Positions 43,967 to 52,769 of a stretch of DNA of 58,345 bases are shown piece by piece. The notes under the pieces are model-generated. The model was given only the letters and a program-made list of their open reading frames with translations. It ran no database searches and had not been told where the DNA came from. Every line of letters starts with the position of its first letter. Position 1 is the first letter of the stretch. Origin of the DNA: an uncultured Oscillospiraceae bacterium (lineage in GTDB: Bacteria > Bacillota > Clostridia > Oscillospirales > Oscillospiraceae); contig CAKTPO010000013.1 in the NCBI GenBank assembly GCA_934591845.1, forward strand, positions 1 through 58,345, given 5' to 3'. The position numbers were made by a program, and so were the translations under genes.

Positions 43967-44389
43967 TTAGTAATTGACAAAGCCGGATACTTTCACTTCG
44001 CTGTCAGAATTGTTCTTAATCTGTAGAGTATACTTTCCGCTTTTGTTGATTCGCATGGTTTTGTCAATGCTGCCATTGGTGACATTAAAGTAATGAAAAA
44101 CTCCATCCGAATCAACTAACCCGAAATCAACGCTTGCGTCAAATGGGGCATAGGAAGCCTTGATTGTTACAGTTTCTCCCGACATCATCGAAAAGCTGGT
44201 GTCTGCCAAAGCTTTTGTTTTTGCCGAGATGGTCATGCTAAATGAATTTGTTGCAAAGGGGACTACTTGATGTGTGGAGAATTTCTCCGGCATATTACTT
44301 GCGATTTCTTTTGCATTAGCAGGAATATAAAACACACCGGACATCAATACGCATACCAAAACCATACATACAGTTTTCCTGATCTGCAT
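43967..44389 (-). CDS. Small exported beta-rich protein (islet gene 2)
   Basis: 140 aa. Signal peptide MQIRKTVCMVLVCVLMSGVF with cleavage after IPANA. The mature domain (about 110 aa) is beta-rich and reads like an Ig-like or jelly-roll binding domain: MSGETVTIKASYAPFDASVD, SGKYTLQIKNNSDSEVKV. ATG at 44389 is placed 9 bases after AAGGGGG; a GTG at 44398 overlaps the RBS. No Cys in the mature part. Unknown function. Confidence 0.65.
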   Translation of the reverse strand: MQIRKTVCMVLVCVLMSGVFYIPANAKEIASNMPEKFSTHQVVPFATNSFSMTISAKTKALADTSFSMMSGETVTIKASYAPFDASVDFGLVDSDGVFHYFNVTNGSIDKTMRINKSGKYTLQIKNNSDSEVKVSGFVNY

Positions 44390-44414
44390 TTTGTTCACCC
44401 CCTTTCACATAGTT

Positions 44415-44858
44415 CTATTCAAACGAAAAAATCTCCGTTTGAAAGCTATCATCTACAATCGTCTCCATGTCCTCCAATGGCACGATCGCAGTCGATTCGT
44501 CTTTATGCCATACCCCTACTAGAATGATAGTAACTACAGCGAACATTACGATTATGACGATAAGAGCGTAGATCCAAACGCTAATGGGTTTCTTAATCAC
44601 TTTTATATCCGAATCGTCTTTGGGTAACGTTTGCGTGACCACACTCTTGCGCATATCATCTGTATTGTCGTTCAACAGATAATCAATCGGTACACCATAC
44701 AGAGTACTCAAAACCTTTAGGTTATCTGTACTGGGGACCGCAGTGCCGACTTCCCATCTGGAAATAGCTTGACGAGACACATTCAATGTTTCTGCTAAAT
44801 TCGACTGCGTGAGTCCCTTTTGCTTCCTTAAGTATGTAAGTTTCTCAGGCAATTGCAT
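44415..44858 (-). CDS. XRE-family HTH regulator with a membrane helix (islet gene 1)
   Basis: 147 aa from ATG at 44858 with GGAGGTGG upstream. N-terminal XRE helix-turn-helix (about 3-60: KLTYLRKQKGLTQSNLAETL, VSRQAISRWEVGTAVPSTDN), linker, then one membrane helix (about 93-117: ISVWIYALIVIIVMFAVVTI), and an acidic extracytoplasmic tail of about 30 residues. Such membrane-tethered repressors can sense an outside signal directly. First gene of the islet operon and likely its regulator. Confidence 0.85.
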   Translation of the reverse strand: MQLPEKLTYLRKQKGLTQSNLAETLNVSRQAISRWEVGTAVPSTDNLKVLSTLYGVPIDYLLNDNTDDMRKSVVTQTLPKDDSDIKVIKKPISVWIYALIVIIVMFAVVTIILVGVWHKDESTAIVPLEDMETIVDDSFQTEIFSFE

Positions 44859-45223
44859 TTTTCCACCTCCGATTTTAAGCAGATTCACAACAAAAGTAAA
44901 CCGCAAACACTTTACATTTTGGAAATCTATGGTTGCGTGCCACTTTTTTGCCTATTATACTGTCCTACTATGGGAATTTTCCAACACGGCATACTTTGTC
45001 GGTTCTGTTTGCTTGAACCGTCTATAGGTTCAAGAACACTATAGCACAATGGCCTAACCAATTCAACATAGGATTCCCCGCAATACGGATATCAAATTAT
45101 ATTGCAGTACAATTGCTACTTCAAGTCCTAACAGAAGCAATGGGAATTTCTCTTCAGACCTTGATCAACTACGAGAGATTGCACCAACAAGCAGCGGCAG
45201 TTTCCATATCTGCCACGATAAAA
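44859..45223. other. AT-rich upstream region of the islet operon
   Basis: No confident gene. On the minus strand a TATAAT (complement of about 44955-44960) sits in a promoter-like position about 95 bases before the XRE start. An inverted repeat with arms CTTGAACC (45012-45019) and GGTTCAAG (45027-45034) may be an operator. On the plus strand about 45018-45257 is open without an ATG-led start; it may be a decayed gene end. Confidence 0.5.
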
Positions 45224-45263
45224 AAGTTCAGTCCGGGGCTAAATTATGCCCCAGACTGAACTT
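45218..45263 (-). terminator. Terminator hairpin of the cellobiose ABC operon, now displaced by the intron
   Basis: Arms AAGTTCAGTCCGGGGC (45224-45239) and GCCCCAGACTGAACTT (45248-45263), one mismatch. On the minus strand a run of six T follows (45223-45218), so it reads as the terminator of the permease operon, whose last stop codon is at 45598. The 327-nt intron lies between. Confidence 0.85.
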
Positions 45264-45269
45264 CCTTTA

Positions 45270-45596
45270 GTGCGCCCGGTGAGCGCACGTTCTCTAGGGT
45301 GAAAGTCCCGAAGTCGCCCGGTAGTGGGAAGACTTAGCCAAAGCTGAAAGAACTGACTTCCCGCTTATCCGGCAGAAATGTCCGAGTGGTGATGCAGAGA
45401 GTAAAGGTCTAAATCCGGGGCTGACTTGGTTACTTCTGGATTGCGAGCAATCTCAACAGAAAGACTCGCACAGGCCGGATACTACAGTATCCTTGACCGG
45501 TACGAGTCTCTGCACTTATGCGATTGAACCAACCTGTACCGAACGGTACGCACGGTGGTGTGAGAGGTCGGGGCTATGCAGCCCCTCCTACTCGAT
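45270..45596 (+). mobile_element. ORF-less group II intron (class C-like), copy 2
   Basis: 327 nt, GTGCG start and CTCGAT end as in copy 1. First 104 or so bases and last 155 or so are the same as copy 1 apart from at least one substitution (CACATATG versus CACTTATG). The middle has an extra block (about 45380-45445) absent from copy 1. Domain V/VI-like hairpins are present at the 3' end; no protein is encoded. Starts six bases after a terminator stem and ends one base before the permease stop codon complement. Confidence 0.85.
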
Positions 45597-45597
45597 T

Positions 45598-46467
45598 TTA
45601 GCCTTTTACAGACCCGGCGGTAACGCCTTTGATGATGAAGCGGGAGAGAAGGATGTAGACGGCCAGTACCGGCAGGATGGCCAGGAGGATGAACATGTAG
45701 ACCTTGCCCAAGTCGAATTTGGAGTAGTCCGCCGCCCGGAGCTGGGCGATCATAATGGGGACGGTTTTCATTTCGTTTTTGTTCAGAAGCAGGGCCGGCA
45801 GGAAGTAGTTGTTCCAGGACTCTACGAAGGAGAAAATCATCTGCACCGCAATGGCGGGCTTGATCATGGGCAGGACGATGCGGTTAAAGGTCCAGAACTC
45901 TCCGGAGCCGTCCACCCGGGCGGCATCCACGATTTCCATGGGCAGCACCGAGGCCATGTATTGCTTCATGTAGAAGAACACCACCGGGGCGGCAATGCCC
46001 GGTAAAATCAGGGGCAGATAGCTGTCCGTCAGGCCGAAGCGGTAGCACAGCTGGACAAAGCCGGAGGCACTGACCTGTTTGGGGATGACCATGACCGCCA
46101 GGATAAAGGTGGTGGCGGCTTTTTTCAGCCTAAAGTCATAGGCGTGGAGCCCGTAGGCCGTCAGGGCGGAAAAGTAGGTGGTAAGCAGGGCCGTGGCGGC
46201 GGCGACGAAGAAGCTGTTGGCCATGCCCCGGGGGATGTTGATGGAGGAGTCCGTCCAGGCGTTTTTAAGGTTTACCAGGAAGTTGCCCTGGGGCAGGAAC
46301 CGGAAGCCGCCCTGCAAGTCTGCGTTGGAGCGGGTGGCATTGATGATCAGCATGTAAAAGGAGAACAGACACAGAACGGACAGGAACACCAGGATGATGT
46401 AGACCACCGCCCGGCTCAGGGTCAGCATGGCCCGGGCTTTGCGGCTGTCGGAAGAATTGGTTCGCAT
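45598..46467 (-). CDS. Sugar ABC transporter permease (MalG-like), cellobiose locus
   Basis: 289 aa, six helices. EAA loop EIVDAARVDGSGEFWTFNRI around 178-197. C-terminus LLSRFIIKGVTAGSVKG is of the family type (xxFIxGxTAGAVKG). RBS AAGGAGGTG. Twelve bases after the upstream permease. The intron copy 2 abuts its 3' end, separating it from the native-looking terminator. Confidence 0.95.
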   Translation of the reverse strand: MRTNSSDSRKARAMLTLSRAVVYIILVFLSVLCLFSFYMLIINATRSNADLQGGFRFLPQGNFLVNLKNAWTDSSINIPRGMANSFFVAAATALLTTYFSALTAYGLHAYDFRLKKAATTFILAVMVIPKQVSASGFVQLCYRFGLTDSYLPLILPGIAAPVVFFYMKQYMASVLPMEIVDAARVDGSGEFWTFNRIVLPMIKPAIAVQMIFSFVESWNNYFLPALLLNKNEMKTVPIMIAQLRAADYSKFDLGKVYMFILLAILPVLAVYILLSRFIIKGVTAGSVKG

Positions 46468-46479
46468 GGGGACACCTCC

Positions 46480-47433
46480 TTAGTTGTCGTCTTTCGTCAG
46501 GCTCTTGAATACCAGAATGCTCAGAAGTCCCGTAATGATGAAAATGATCACGGAGACCGCCCCGGCCATGCCGTAGTTCTTGCTGGTTTTCAGGAAGTTG
46601 TTCAGGTACATAATGAGGGTGGTGGAGGACCGGTTGGGGGTACCCGCGCCGTTGGTCAGCACCTGGGGCACGTCAAACATTTGCAGGCCGCCGATCAGAG
46701 CCGTGATCACCGTATACACCAGCACCAGCACCGGCATCAGCAGCGGCAGGGTCACCCGGAAGAAGACCTGCAGGGAATTGGCCCCGTCCATGCTGGCGGC
46801 CTCAAAGAGGTTCTGGTCAATGCCCATAATGCCCGCCATGAGCAAAATGGTGGTGTTGCCGAACCACATGAGGAAATTCATGGTGGCAACCAGGCCCCGG
46901 ACGGTGATCTGCTTGTCGAAGAAGGGAATTGCCTCGTCGATCCAGCCGAGCTGAACGAGCAGCTGGTTCACAGGGCCCACGTTGGAGAACAGCGTGAAGA
47001 ACAGCATGGAGAAGGCAGAAGCCATAATGAGGTTTGGCATATAGATAACGGTCTTGAAGAACTGCTGGCCCTTGATTTTCAGCCGGTAACTGGTGAAGAA
47101 TACACTCAGCAGCAGGGCGATGAGCACCTGGGGCACCGCACCCTCGATCCACATGAGCAGGGTGTTGGCGGTGAATTTCAGGATGCTGATGGAGCCGTTC
47201 TTATCCGGGGTAAAGAGCTTTACATAATTCTGGAAACCCACGAATTTCGGCCCCACCTGGGTCAGGCCCTCCCGGTAGTTCTCGAAGAAGCTGTTGTAGA
47301 TGGTCAGCACCTGGGGTGCCAGGGAGAAGATGCAGTAGGTCACGAAGAAGGGCAGAATGAAAATGTAGCCCCATTTGGCGTAGCTTACGCCCTTTTTCCC
47401 CTTGACGCGGGCGGGTTTTACGGTTGTTTGCAT
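46480..47433 (-). CDS. Sugar ABC transporter permease (MalF-like), cellobiose locus
   Basis: 317 aa from ATG at 47433 (GGGAGG upstream); a longer frame to 47553 covers the intergenic hairpin and is rejected. Starts with a basic cytoplasmic tail (VKPARVKGKKG), then WGYIFILPFFVTYCIFSLAP; EAA loop NLFEAASMDGANSLQVFFRV. Pairs with the MalG-like subunit. No ATPase in the locus. Confidence 0.94.
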   Translation of the reverse strand: MQTTVKPARVKGKKGVSYAKWGYIFILPFFVTYCIFSLAPQVLTIYNSFFENYREGLTQVGPKFVGFQNYVKLFTPDKNGSISILKFTANTLLMWIEGAVPQVLIALLLSVFFTSYRLKIKGQQFFKTVIYMPNLIMASAFSMLFFTLFSNVGPVNQLLVQLGWIDEAIPFFDKQITVRGLVATMNFLMWFGNTTILLMAGIMGIDQNLFEAASMDGANSLQVFFRVTLPLLMPVLVLVYTVITALIGGLQMFDVPQVLTNGAGTPNRSSTTLIMYLNNFLKTSKNYGMAGAVSVIIFIITGLLSILVFKSLTKDDN

Positions 47434-47555
47434 ATGATTTTCCTCCCTTGGTTGGTTTTCGTGTAGAGCCTCCCCTTTCATGGGAGGCAAGGAGCTATTC
47501 TTTCCGGTCTTCCGGATGGGGAAGGTTTCCCCACCCGGAACGCCGGAAAGCATTC

Positions 47556-47583
47556 CCGGGGCAGGGCGCAGGCCCTGCCCCGG
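47556..47583 (-). other. Stable intercistronic hairpin between binding-protein and permease genes
   Basis: Perfect 12-bp GC-only-like stem CCGGGGCAGGGC / GCCCTGCCCCGG with a 4-base loop and no T run. In binding-protein operons such hairpins protect or partly terminate the mRNA so that the binding protein is made in excess (known for the mal operon type; inferred here). Confidence 0.75.
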
Positions 47584-47604
47584 AGAGGAGAACGAAAAGG
47601 AAGG

Positions 47605-48891
47605 TTACGGAGTAACGATGGTGGGGAAGGTCTCGGAGACCATGGCGTAGAAGTTGGCCATTGCCTGCTCCTCGGTCACTTCGCCATCGCAGTATTCACG
47701 CCAGCACTTCTGCAGATCCTCATTGATGATCTGGTCGTAACGGGTGTGGTTCTCGAAGACGATGTTCTTTGCCAGTTCCACATAGACGGCAGTGTCGTTC
47801 TGGCCGCCCAGGAAGGCATTGCCGCCCTCGGCTGCGCAGGCCGCGTTGACCTTCTGGTTGTTGGAGAACTGCATGTCGTCCTTTACCAGCTTGGTGCAGA
47901 CTTCCTCATTGTTGATGAAGGTGTTCATAATGTCAGCAACCATAGTGGGGTTGTCGGTGCCGGTGGGAGCCAGCAGCCAGGTGCCGCCCCAGAAGTGGGC
48001 CTGAGGGCCTTCGCAGATAGCCCAGTCGCCATAGCAGCCCTTTTCGGCATCCTGTGCATTGCCCATGGAGAAGTTGTAGTATCAGGCAGGTCCAAAGTAG
48101 CACATGACCTTGCCGTCTTTGAACATCTGTGCGGTGCACTCGTCAGACCAGATGTCGCAGGTCTGGGTGTAGCCCTTGTCGGTGAAGTCCTTAGCCTGCT
48201 GCATCCAGGTCTTCATAGCTTCGGGGATCTGCAGGTTGTTGTCGGCGTCCACCCAGGGCTCGTCAACATTGTTGGAGAATACACGGTAGGTAGCGGACTC
48301 GGAAGCGGTCATCATGTAGCCCTTGGCCTTGGCCTGCGCGGCAACATCACTGAACTTGTCCCAGTCAGACAGGGCCTTCTGGACTTCTACAGGATCATCG
48401 GTGCCCAGGACATCCTGTGCGATGGAGCGGCGGTAGATCAGCGCTGCGGGGCAGCACTGGAAGGAGACACCCTTGATGACGCCGTTGGCATCGGAAGCGG
48501 TCTGCACGGTGTAGGGGTAGGTATTGGAAAAATCGGTAACGCCCAGCTTGGTAACATCTTGGGTAGCATTGGATTCGGTGAAGTTCTGGATGAAGTCAGC
48601 CTCGGCCAGGAACAGGTCCACCTTGTCGTCAGCGGCGGCATTTTCCTGGTTCAGCAGAGCCTGAGAAACCTTTTCCGTGTAAGCGCCGCCATCATTGGGG
48701 GTAATGATCCAGTTGACGGTGACACCTTCGGGAACGGTGTAGTATTTCTCAAAGAGGCCCTTGAACTCCTCGTTCCAGGCATAGATGTTGAATACTTTGC
48801 CCTGGGAGGACTTCGTGGATTTCTGGGAGTTACAGGCACACAGTGTGAAAACCATGGCCAGTGCGAGAATGATGGACAGCGCCTTTTTCAT
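47605..48891 (-). pseudogene. ABC solute-binding lipoprotein interrupted by an in-frame TGA
   Basis: The full frame would give 428 aa: lipoprotein signal MKKALSIILALAMVFTLCAC (Cys20), then a sugar-binding-protein body (VFNIYAWNEEF, FTDKGYTQTCDIWSDE). At 48084-48082 codon 270 is TGA, between CYFGPA and YYNFSMGNAQ; reading resumes in the same frame with no indel and keeps good homology to the end (AHFWGGTWLLAPTGTDNP). Relatives have Trp in the GPAW position, one base from TGA. So this is a nonsense mutation, a sequencing error, or a recoded codon. A 269-aa truncated protein would lack the C-terminal lobe. RBS AAGGAGG. First structural gene of the ABC operon. Confidence 0.85.
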
Positions 48892-48968
48892 TGTATGTTC
48901 CTCCTTAAAATAATAAACGGGTTTATGTGTACCGCTTTTTGCGGTCATCACCATAGAAAATAGGGATA

Positions 48969-49976
48969 TTACCGGATTTTTGCCACGGATTCCCGGATGC
49001 GCAGACCGCCGGGAATGACGATCCGGTCTAAAAGGGTGGTTCTGGGCCGCTCGATCAGGTCAATGAGTCCCTTGGCGGCGGCGGTACCCAGGGCCTTGGT
49101 GTCCTGGTGGTAGGTGGTCATTCTGGGGGACATGATGTCCGCCAGCGGAATGCCGTCATAGCCGCAAACGCTGATGTCCTCCGGAATACGCAGCCCCGCC
49201 TCCCGGATGGTGTTCAGGCCGCCGATGGCGGAAAAGTCATCGGGGAAGAAAATACAGGTGGGCCGGTTGGGCAGCTCCAGAAGCTCCCTGGTAATGGCGG
49301 CGCAGCTGTTGGCCTCGTGATAGGTACCTTGCCGGACGATGGCCTCGTCCCCCTGGAAGCCCAGTTCCTCACAGGCCCGGTAGAAGCCCGTCAGTCGGTT
49401 TTCCGTAACGGCGGTGCGCTCGCCGTGGATAAAGGCAATGCGCCGGTGGCCCTGGGCGTAGGCGTAATGCACCAGTGCCTCCATGCCCTGCACGTTGTCG
49501 GAGACCACGGCCAGACGGTTGTTGAAAATATGGTCAATGGTCACCACGGGAAGATCGGAGTTCACCAGCTCCAACACCTGGGGGTCGGAAAAATCCACAC
49601 TGGCGATGATCACCCCGTCTACCCCCCTATAGAGGCAGTGCTGCAAATAGGTGGTCCGGCGGCCCACGTTGCGGTTGATAAAGGTCACATCGTAGCCCTG
49701 CCGTTCGGCTTCCACTTTCAGGCTTTCCAGCACCGCCGAAAAATACTCGTGGGTCAGGCCGCTGTTCTGCTCATCTACAAACAGGATGCCGATGTTGTAG
49801 GTCCGGTTGGCTTTTAAAGCCCGGGCGGCGGAATTGGTCACGTAGCCCATCTCCTCGGCTACGGCGCGAATGCGGTCTCTGGTTTCCGGGCCGATGTCCG
49901 GTTGTCCGCTGAGGGCTTTGCTGACTGTGGCGACAGAGACACCGCAGCGTTGGGCAATGTCCTTCATGCTGACCAT
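48969..49976 (-). CDS. LacI-family transcriptional regulator of the cellobiose locus
   Basis: 335 aa. N-terminal LacI helix-turn-helix MKDIAQRCGVSVATVSKALS (4-23) with hinge region AARALKANRTYNIGI, then a periplasmic-binding-protein-like sensor domain (FINRNVGRRTTYLQHCLY, GVIIASVDFSDP, CIFFPDDFSAIGGLNTIRE). Promoter on the minus strand: TTGCAA (50052-50047), 17 bases, TATGCT (50029-50024). AAGGAGG RBS 8 bases before the ATG. It lies between the ABC genes and the divergent GH94/GH1 pair and probably controls both. Confidence 0.94.
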   Translation of the reverse strand: MVSMKDIAQRCGVSVATVSKALSGQPDIGPETRDRIRAVAEEMGYVTNSAARALKANRTYNIGILFVDEQNSGLTHEYFSAVLESLKVEAERQGYDVTFINRNVGRRTTYLQHCLYRGVDGVIIASVDFSDPQVLELVNSDLPVVTIDHIFNNRLAVVSDNVQGMEALVHYAYAQGHRRIAFIHGERTAVTENRLTGFYRACEELGFQGDEAIVRQGTYHEANSCAAITRELLELPNRPTCIFFPDDFSAIGGLNTIREAGLRIPEDISVCGYDGIPLADIMSPRMTTYHQDTKALGTAAAKGLIDLIERPRTTLLDRIVIPGGLRIRESVAKIR

Positions 49977-50008
49977 ATCCTTGTCCTCCTTCGGCGTTTT
50001 TTCTCAAT

Positions 50009-50304
50009 CGTTTTCGTAATCACAGCATACTCTACATTTCACGAAATTGCAAGCCCTATTTTTGGAATTTTTGACGTTTCCGTGAAATTTGAACAGTCTG
50101 CACAAGTTGAAAACGAAAAATCAGACACATTGCTTACGTAAGATTTTCGTGATTTTCGAAGCGTTTTCAAAATCGCACAAAGGCAAGGGATTTTATTTGG
50201 GCAAAATCGCCAAATATCATTGTTTTTGGAAAAGACAGTTGCGTTTTTTGTAAGTTTGCGCTATGCTTAATCAGAGAATACCATAGCTTAAACGTTTTCG
50301 AACG
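50009..50304. promoter_or_regulatory. Divergent control region of the cellobiose locus with LacI-type sites
   Basis: The 354-base AT-rich gap holds the lacI promoter (50024-50052, minus) and the GH94 promoter (TTGCGT 50239-50244, 17 bases, TATGCT 50262-50267). CGTTTTC recurs at 50009, 50162 and 50293; the last forms CGTT-N4-AACG (50293-50304) just after the GH94 -10 box, the best candidate operator. Confidence 0.65.
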
Positions 50305-50330
50305 ACGAATCAAATACAAGGAGGAACCAT

Positions 50331-52769
50331 ATGCAGTACGGCCATTTTGATGACGAACGACGGGAATATGTGATCACCACGCCCACCACGCCCCTGCCCT
50401 GGATCAACTATCTGGGCAGCGAGGACTTCTTCGCCCTGGTGTCCAATACGGCGGGAGGCTACTGCTTCTATAAGGATGCCCGACTGCGGCGGATCACCCG
50501 CTACCGCTACAACGGCAGCCCCCTGGATGCTGACGGCTTCCATGTGTATGTCCGCACAGAGGAGGGGCGTGTCTGGAATCCCGGCTGGCAGCCCACCCAG
50601 GAATCCTTGGACTTCTACCGCTGCCGCCACGGCCTGGGCTACACGGTGATCACGGGAACAAAAGACGGCCTTTCCCTGGAACAGGCCATGCTGGTGCCCC
50701 GGGAAGACCGGTGTATGCTGCTGAAACTGACGGTTCAGAACCAGGGGGAGACGACACGGCATCTCAAACTGTTTCCCTATGCAGAATTCTGCCTCTGGGA
50801 TGCCATGGACGACAGCTCCAACTTCCAGCGAAATTTTTCCACCGGAGAGGTGGAGATCGAGCCCCGGGCCCTCTACCACAAAACCGAGTACCGGGAACGC
50901 CGGGATCACTATGCCTTTTTCTGGGCAGACCGGCCTTACACCGGCTTTGATACCAGCCGGGATGCCTTTTTAGGGGTCTATGGCAGTCCCGCCAGACCCC
51001 AGGCCGTTCTGGAGGGCCACTGCACCGGCTCCCAGGCCCACGGCTGGGCACCGGTGGGGGCCATGGAATTTGACCTGACCTTAGAGCCTGGGGTGCGGCA
51101 GCAGCTGGTGCTGGGCCTGGGCTATATCGAAAATCCCCAGGAGGAAAAATTCGTGGCTCCCGGGGTCATCAACAAGACCCGGGCCCACGCCATGATGGAA
51201 AAATACAGCTCCCCCGCCGCCTTTGACCGTGCTCTGGAAGACCTGCGGCAGTTCTGGGGAGACTTGCTGGGGGGCTGCACCGCCCAAACCGGAGACGAAA
51301 AGGTAGACCGGATGGTGAACATCTGGAACCAGTATCAGTGCATGGTGACGTTCAACATGTCCCGCTCCGCCAGCTATTTTGAAAGCGGCATGGGCCGGGG
51401 CATGGGCTTCCGGGATTCCTGCCAGGATCTGCTGGGCTTTGTCCACATGATCCCCCAAAAGGCCCGGCAGCGGCTATTGGACATTGCCGCCACCCAGTTC
51501 CCTGATGGCAGTGCCTACCACCAGTACCAGCCCCTGACCAAAAAGGGAAATCTGGCCGTAGGCTCCGGCTTTAACGATGACCCCCTGTGGCTGATCGCGG
51601 GAACCGATGCCTACATCCGGGAGACCGGGGACTTTTCCATCCTGTCAGAGTCGGTTCCTTTTGACAATGACGAAAGCCTTGCCCAGCCCCTTATGGAGCA
51701 TCTGCGCCGGAGCATCCGCTACACCCTGACCCACCTGGGCCCTCACCGTCTGCCCCTCATTGGTCGGGCGGACTGGAACGACTGTCTGAACCTGAATTGC
51801 TTCTCTGCCCATCCGGGCGAGAGCTTCCAGATCACCGGACCCAGTGAAGGCCCTGTGGCGGAAAGCGTGTTCATTGGGGGCATGTTTGTCAAATACGGCA
51901 GGGCCTACGGGGAACTTTGCCGCCGTTTGGGGCTTTTGGAAGAGTCCACCCAGGTGGAGTCTGCCGTTCGGGACATGGAGCAGGCCGTCCTCACCGCCGG
52001 GTGGGACGGGGCCTGGTTCCGCCGGGCCTATGATGCCAGTGGGGCCCCTGTGGGAAGCCGGGAATGCAAGGAGGGGCAGATCTACATCGAGCCCCAGGGC
52101 ATGTGCGTCATGGCGGGCATCGGCAAGGCCACCGGTCAGGCCGCCCAGGCCCTTCGCAGTGTGGAGGAGCGGCTGGACACCCCCTACGGCATTGTGCTGT
52201 TACAGCCGGCCTATGAGGAATACTACCTGAATCTGGGCGAGATCAGCTCCTATCCCCCGGGATACAAGGAAAACGCCGGTATTTTCTGCCACAACAACCC
52301 CTGGATCGTCTGCGCCGAGGCAAAACTGGGCCACGGAAACCGGGCGTTCCAGGTCTACCGGCGAACCTGCCCCGCCTACACCGAGGACATCAGCCACATC
52401 CACCGGACAGAACCCTATGTATACAGCCAGATGATCGCAGGCAAGGATGCCCCCAGTTTTGGAGAGGCGAAAAACAGCTGGCTCACCGGCACCGCCGCCT
52501 GGACGTTCCTGAGCATCACCCAGAGCATTCTGGGGATGCAGCCCACCCTGGAGGGCTTGCGCATGGATCCCTGCATCCCGGCAGATTGGAAAGAGTTCCG
52601 GCTCCACCGCCGGTTCCGGGGGGCGGAATACAACATTCTGGTGAAAAATCCCAAAGGTGTCCAAAAGGGCGTAGCTGCCATGACCGTAGACGGCCAGAGC
52701 ATTTCCGGCAACGTCCTGCCCATACTCCCGGCGGGTCACACCGCCCAGGTGGAGGTGTGGATGGGATGA
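50331..52769 (+). CDS. GH94 cellobiose-type phosphorylase
   Basis: 812 aa, full length for cellobiose phosphorylase. It splits cellobiose (or related beta-glucoside) with phosphate into glucose 1-phosphate and glucose, saving ATP. Domain order: N-terminal beta-sandwich (about 1-270), helical linker, (alpha/alpha)6 catalytic barrel and C-terminal cap. [14 protein letters not shown] (357-370) and [11 protein letters not shown] (477-487), which contains the conserved Asp general acid, are the key blocks. No signal peptide, so cytoplasmic. Family members also act on cellodextrin, chitobiose or laminaribiose; the [11 protein letters not shown] form and the neighbours point to cellobiose. RBS AAGGAGG. 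Confidence 0.92.
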   Translation: MQYGHFDDERREYVITTPTTPLPWINYLGSEDFFALVSNTAGGYCFYKDARLRRITRYRYNGSPLDADGFHVYVRTEEGRVWNPGWQPTQESLDFYRCRHGLGYTVITGTKDGLSLEQAMLVPREDRCMLLKLTVQNQGETTRHLKLFPYAEFCLWDAMDDSSNFQRNFSTGEVEIEPRALYHKTEYRERRDHYAFFWADRPYTGFDTSRDAFLGVYGSPARPQAVLEGHCTGSQAHGWAPVGAMEFDLTLEPGVRQQLVLGLGYIENPQEEKFVAPGVINKTRAHAMMEKYSSPAAFDRALEDLRQFWGDLLGGCTAQTGDEKVDRMVNIWNQYQCMVTFNMSRSASYFESGMGRGMGFRDSCQDLLGFVHMIPQKARQRLLDIAATQFPDGSAYHQYQPLTKKGNLAVGSGFNDDPLWLIAGTDAYIRETGDFSILSESVPFDNDESLAQPLMEHLRRSIRYTLTHLGPHRLPLIGRADWNDCLNLNCFSAHPGESFQITGPSEGPVAESVFIGGMFVKYGRAYGELCRRLGLLEESTQVESAVRDMEQAVLTAGWDGAWFRRAYDASGAPVGSRECKEGQIYIEPQGMCVMAGIGKATGQAAQALRSVEERLDTPYGIVLLQPAYEEYYLNLGEISSYPPGYKENAGIFCHNNPWIVCAEAKLGHGNRAFQVYRRTCPAYTEDISHIHRTEPYVYSQMIAGKDAPSFGEAKNSWLTGTAAWTFLSITQSILGMQPTLEGLRMDPCIPADWKEFRLHRRFRGAEYNILVKNPKGVQKGVAAMTVDGQSISGNVLPILPAGHTAQVEVWMG

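Noticed and set aside
45018..45257. Open plus-strand frame including an HTH-like stretch (MGISLQTLINYERLHQQ)
   Set aside because: No start codon or RBS at a sensible place, its end runs through a terminator hairpin, and it lies in the upstream region of the opposite-strand XRE gene. It may be a decayed gene end but cannot be supported.
46144..47466. 440-aa plus-strand frame opposite the cellobiose permeases
   Set aside because: Antisense shadow, His/Gln/Gly-rich, crossing two real genes.
48082..48084. Selenocysteine at the TGA of the binding-protein gene
   Set aside because: The family has Trp at this position and no SECIS-like hairpin is evident directly downstream; nonsense mutation or error is simpler.
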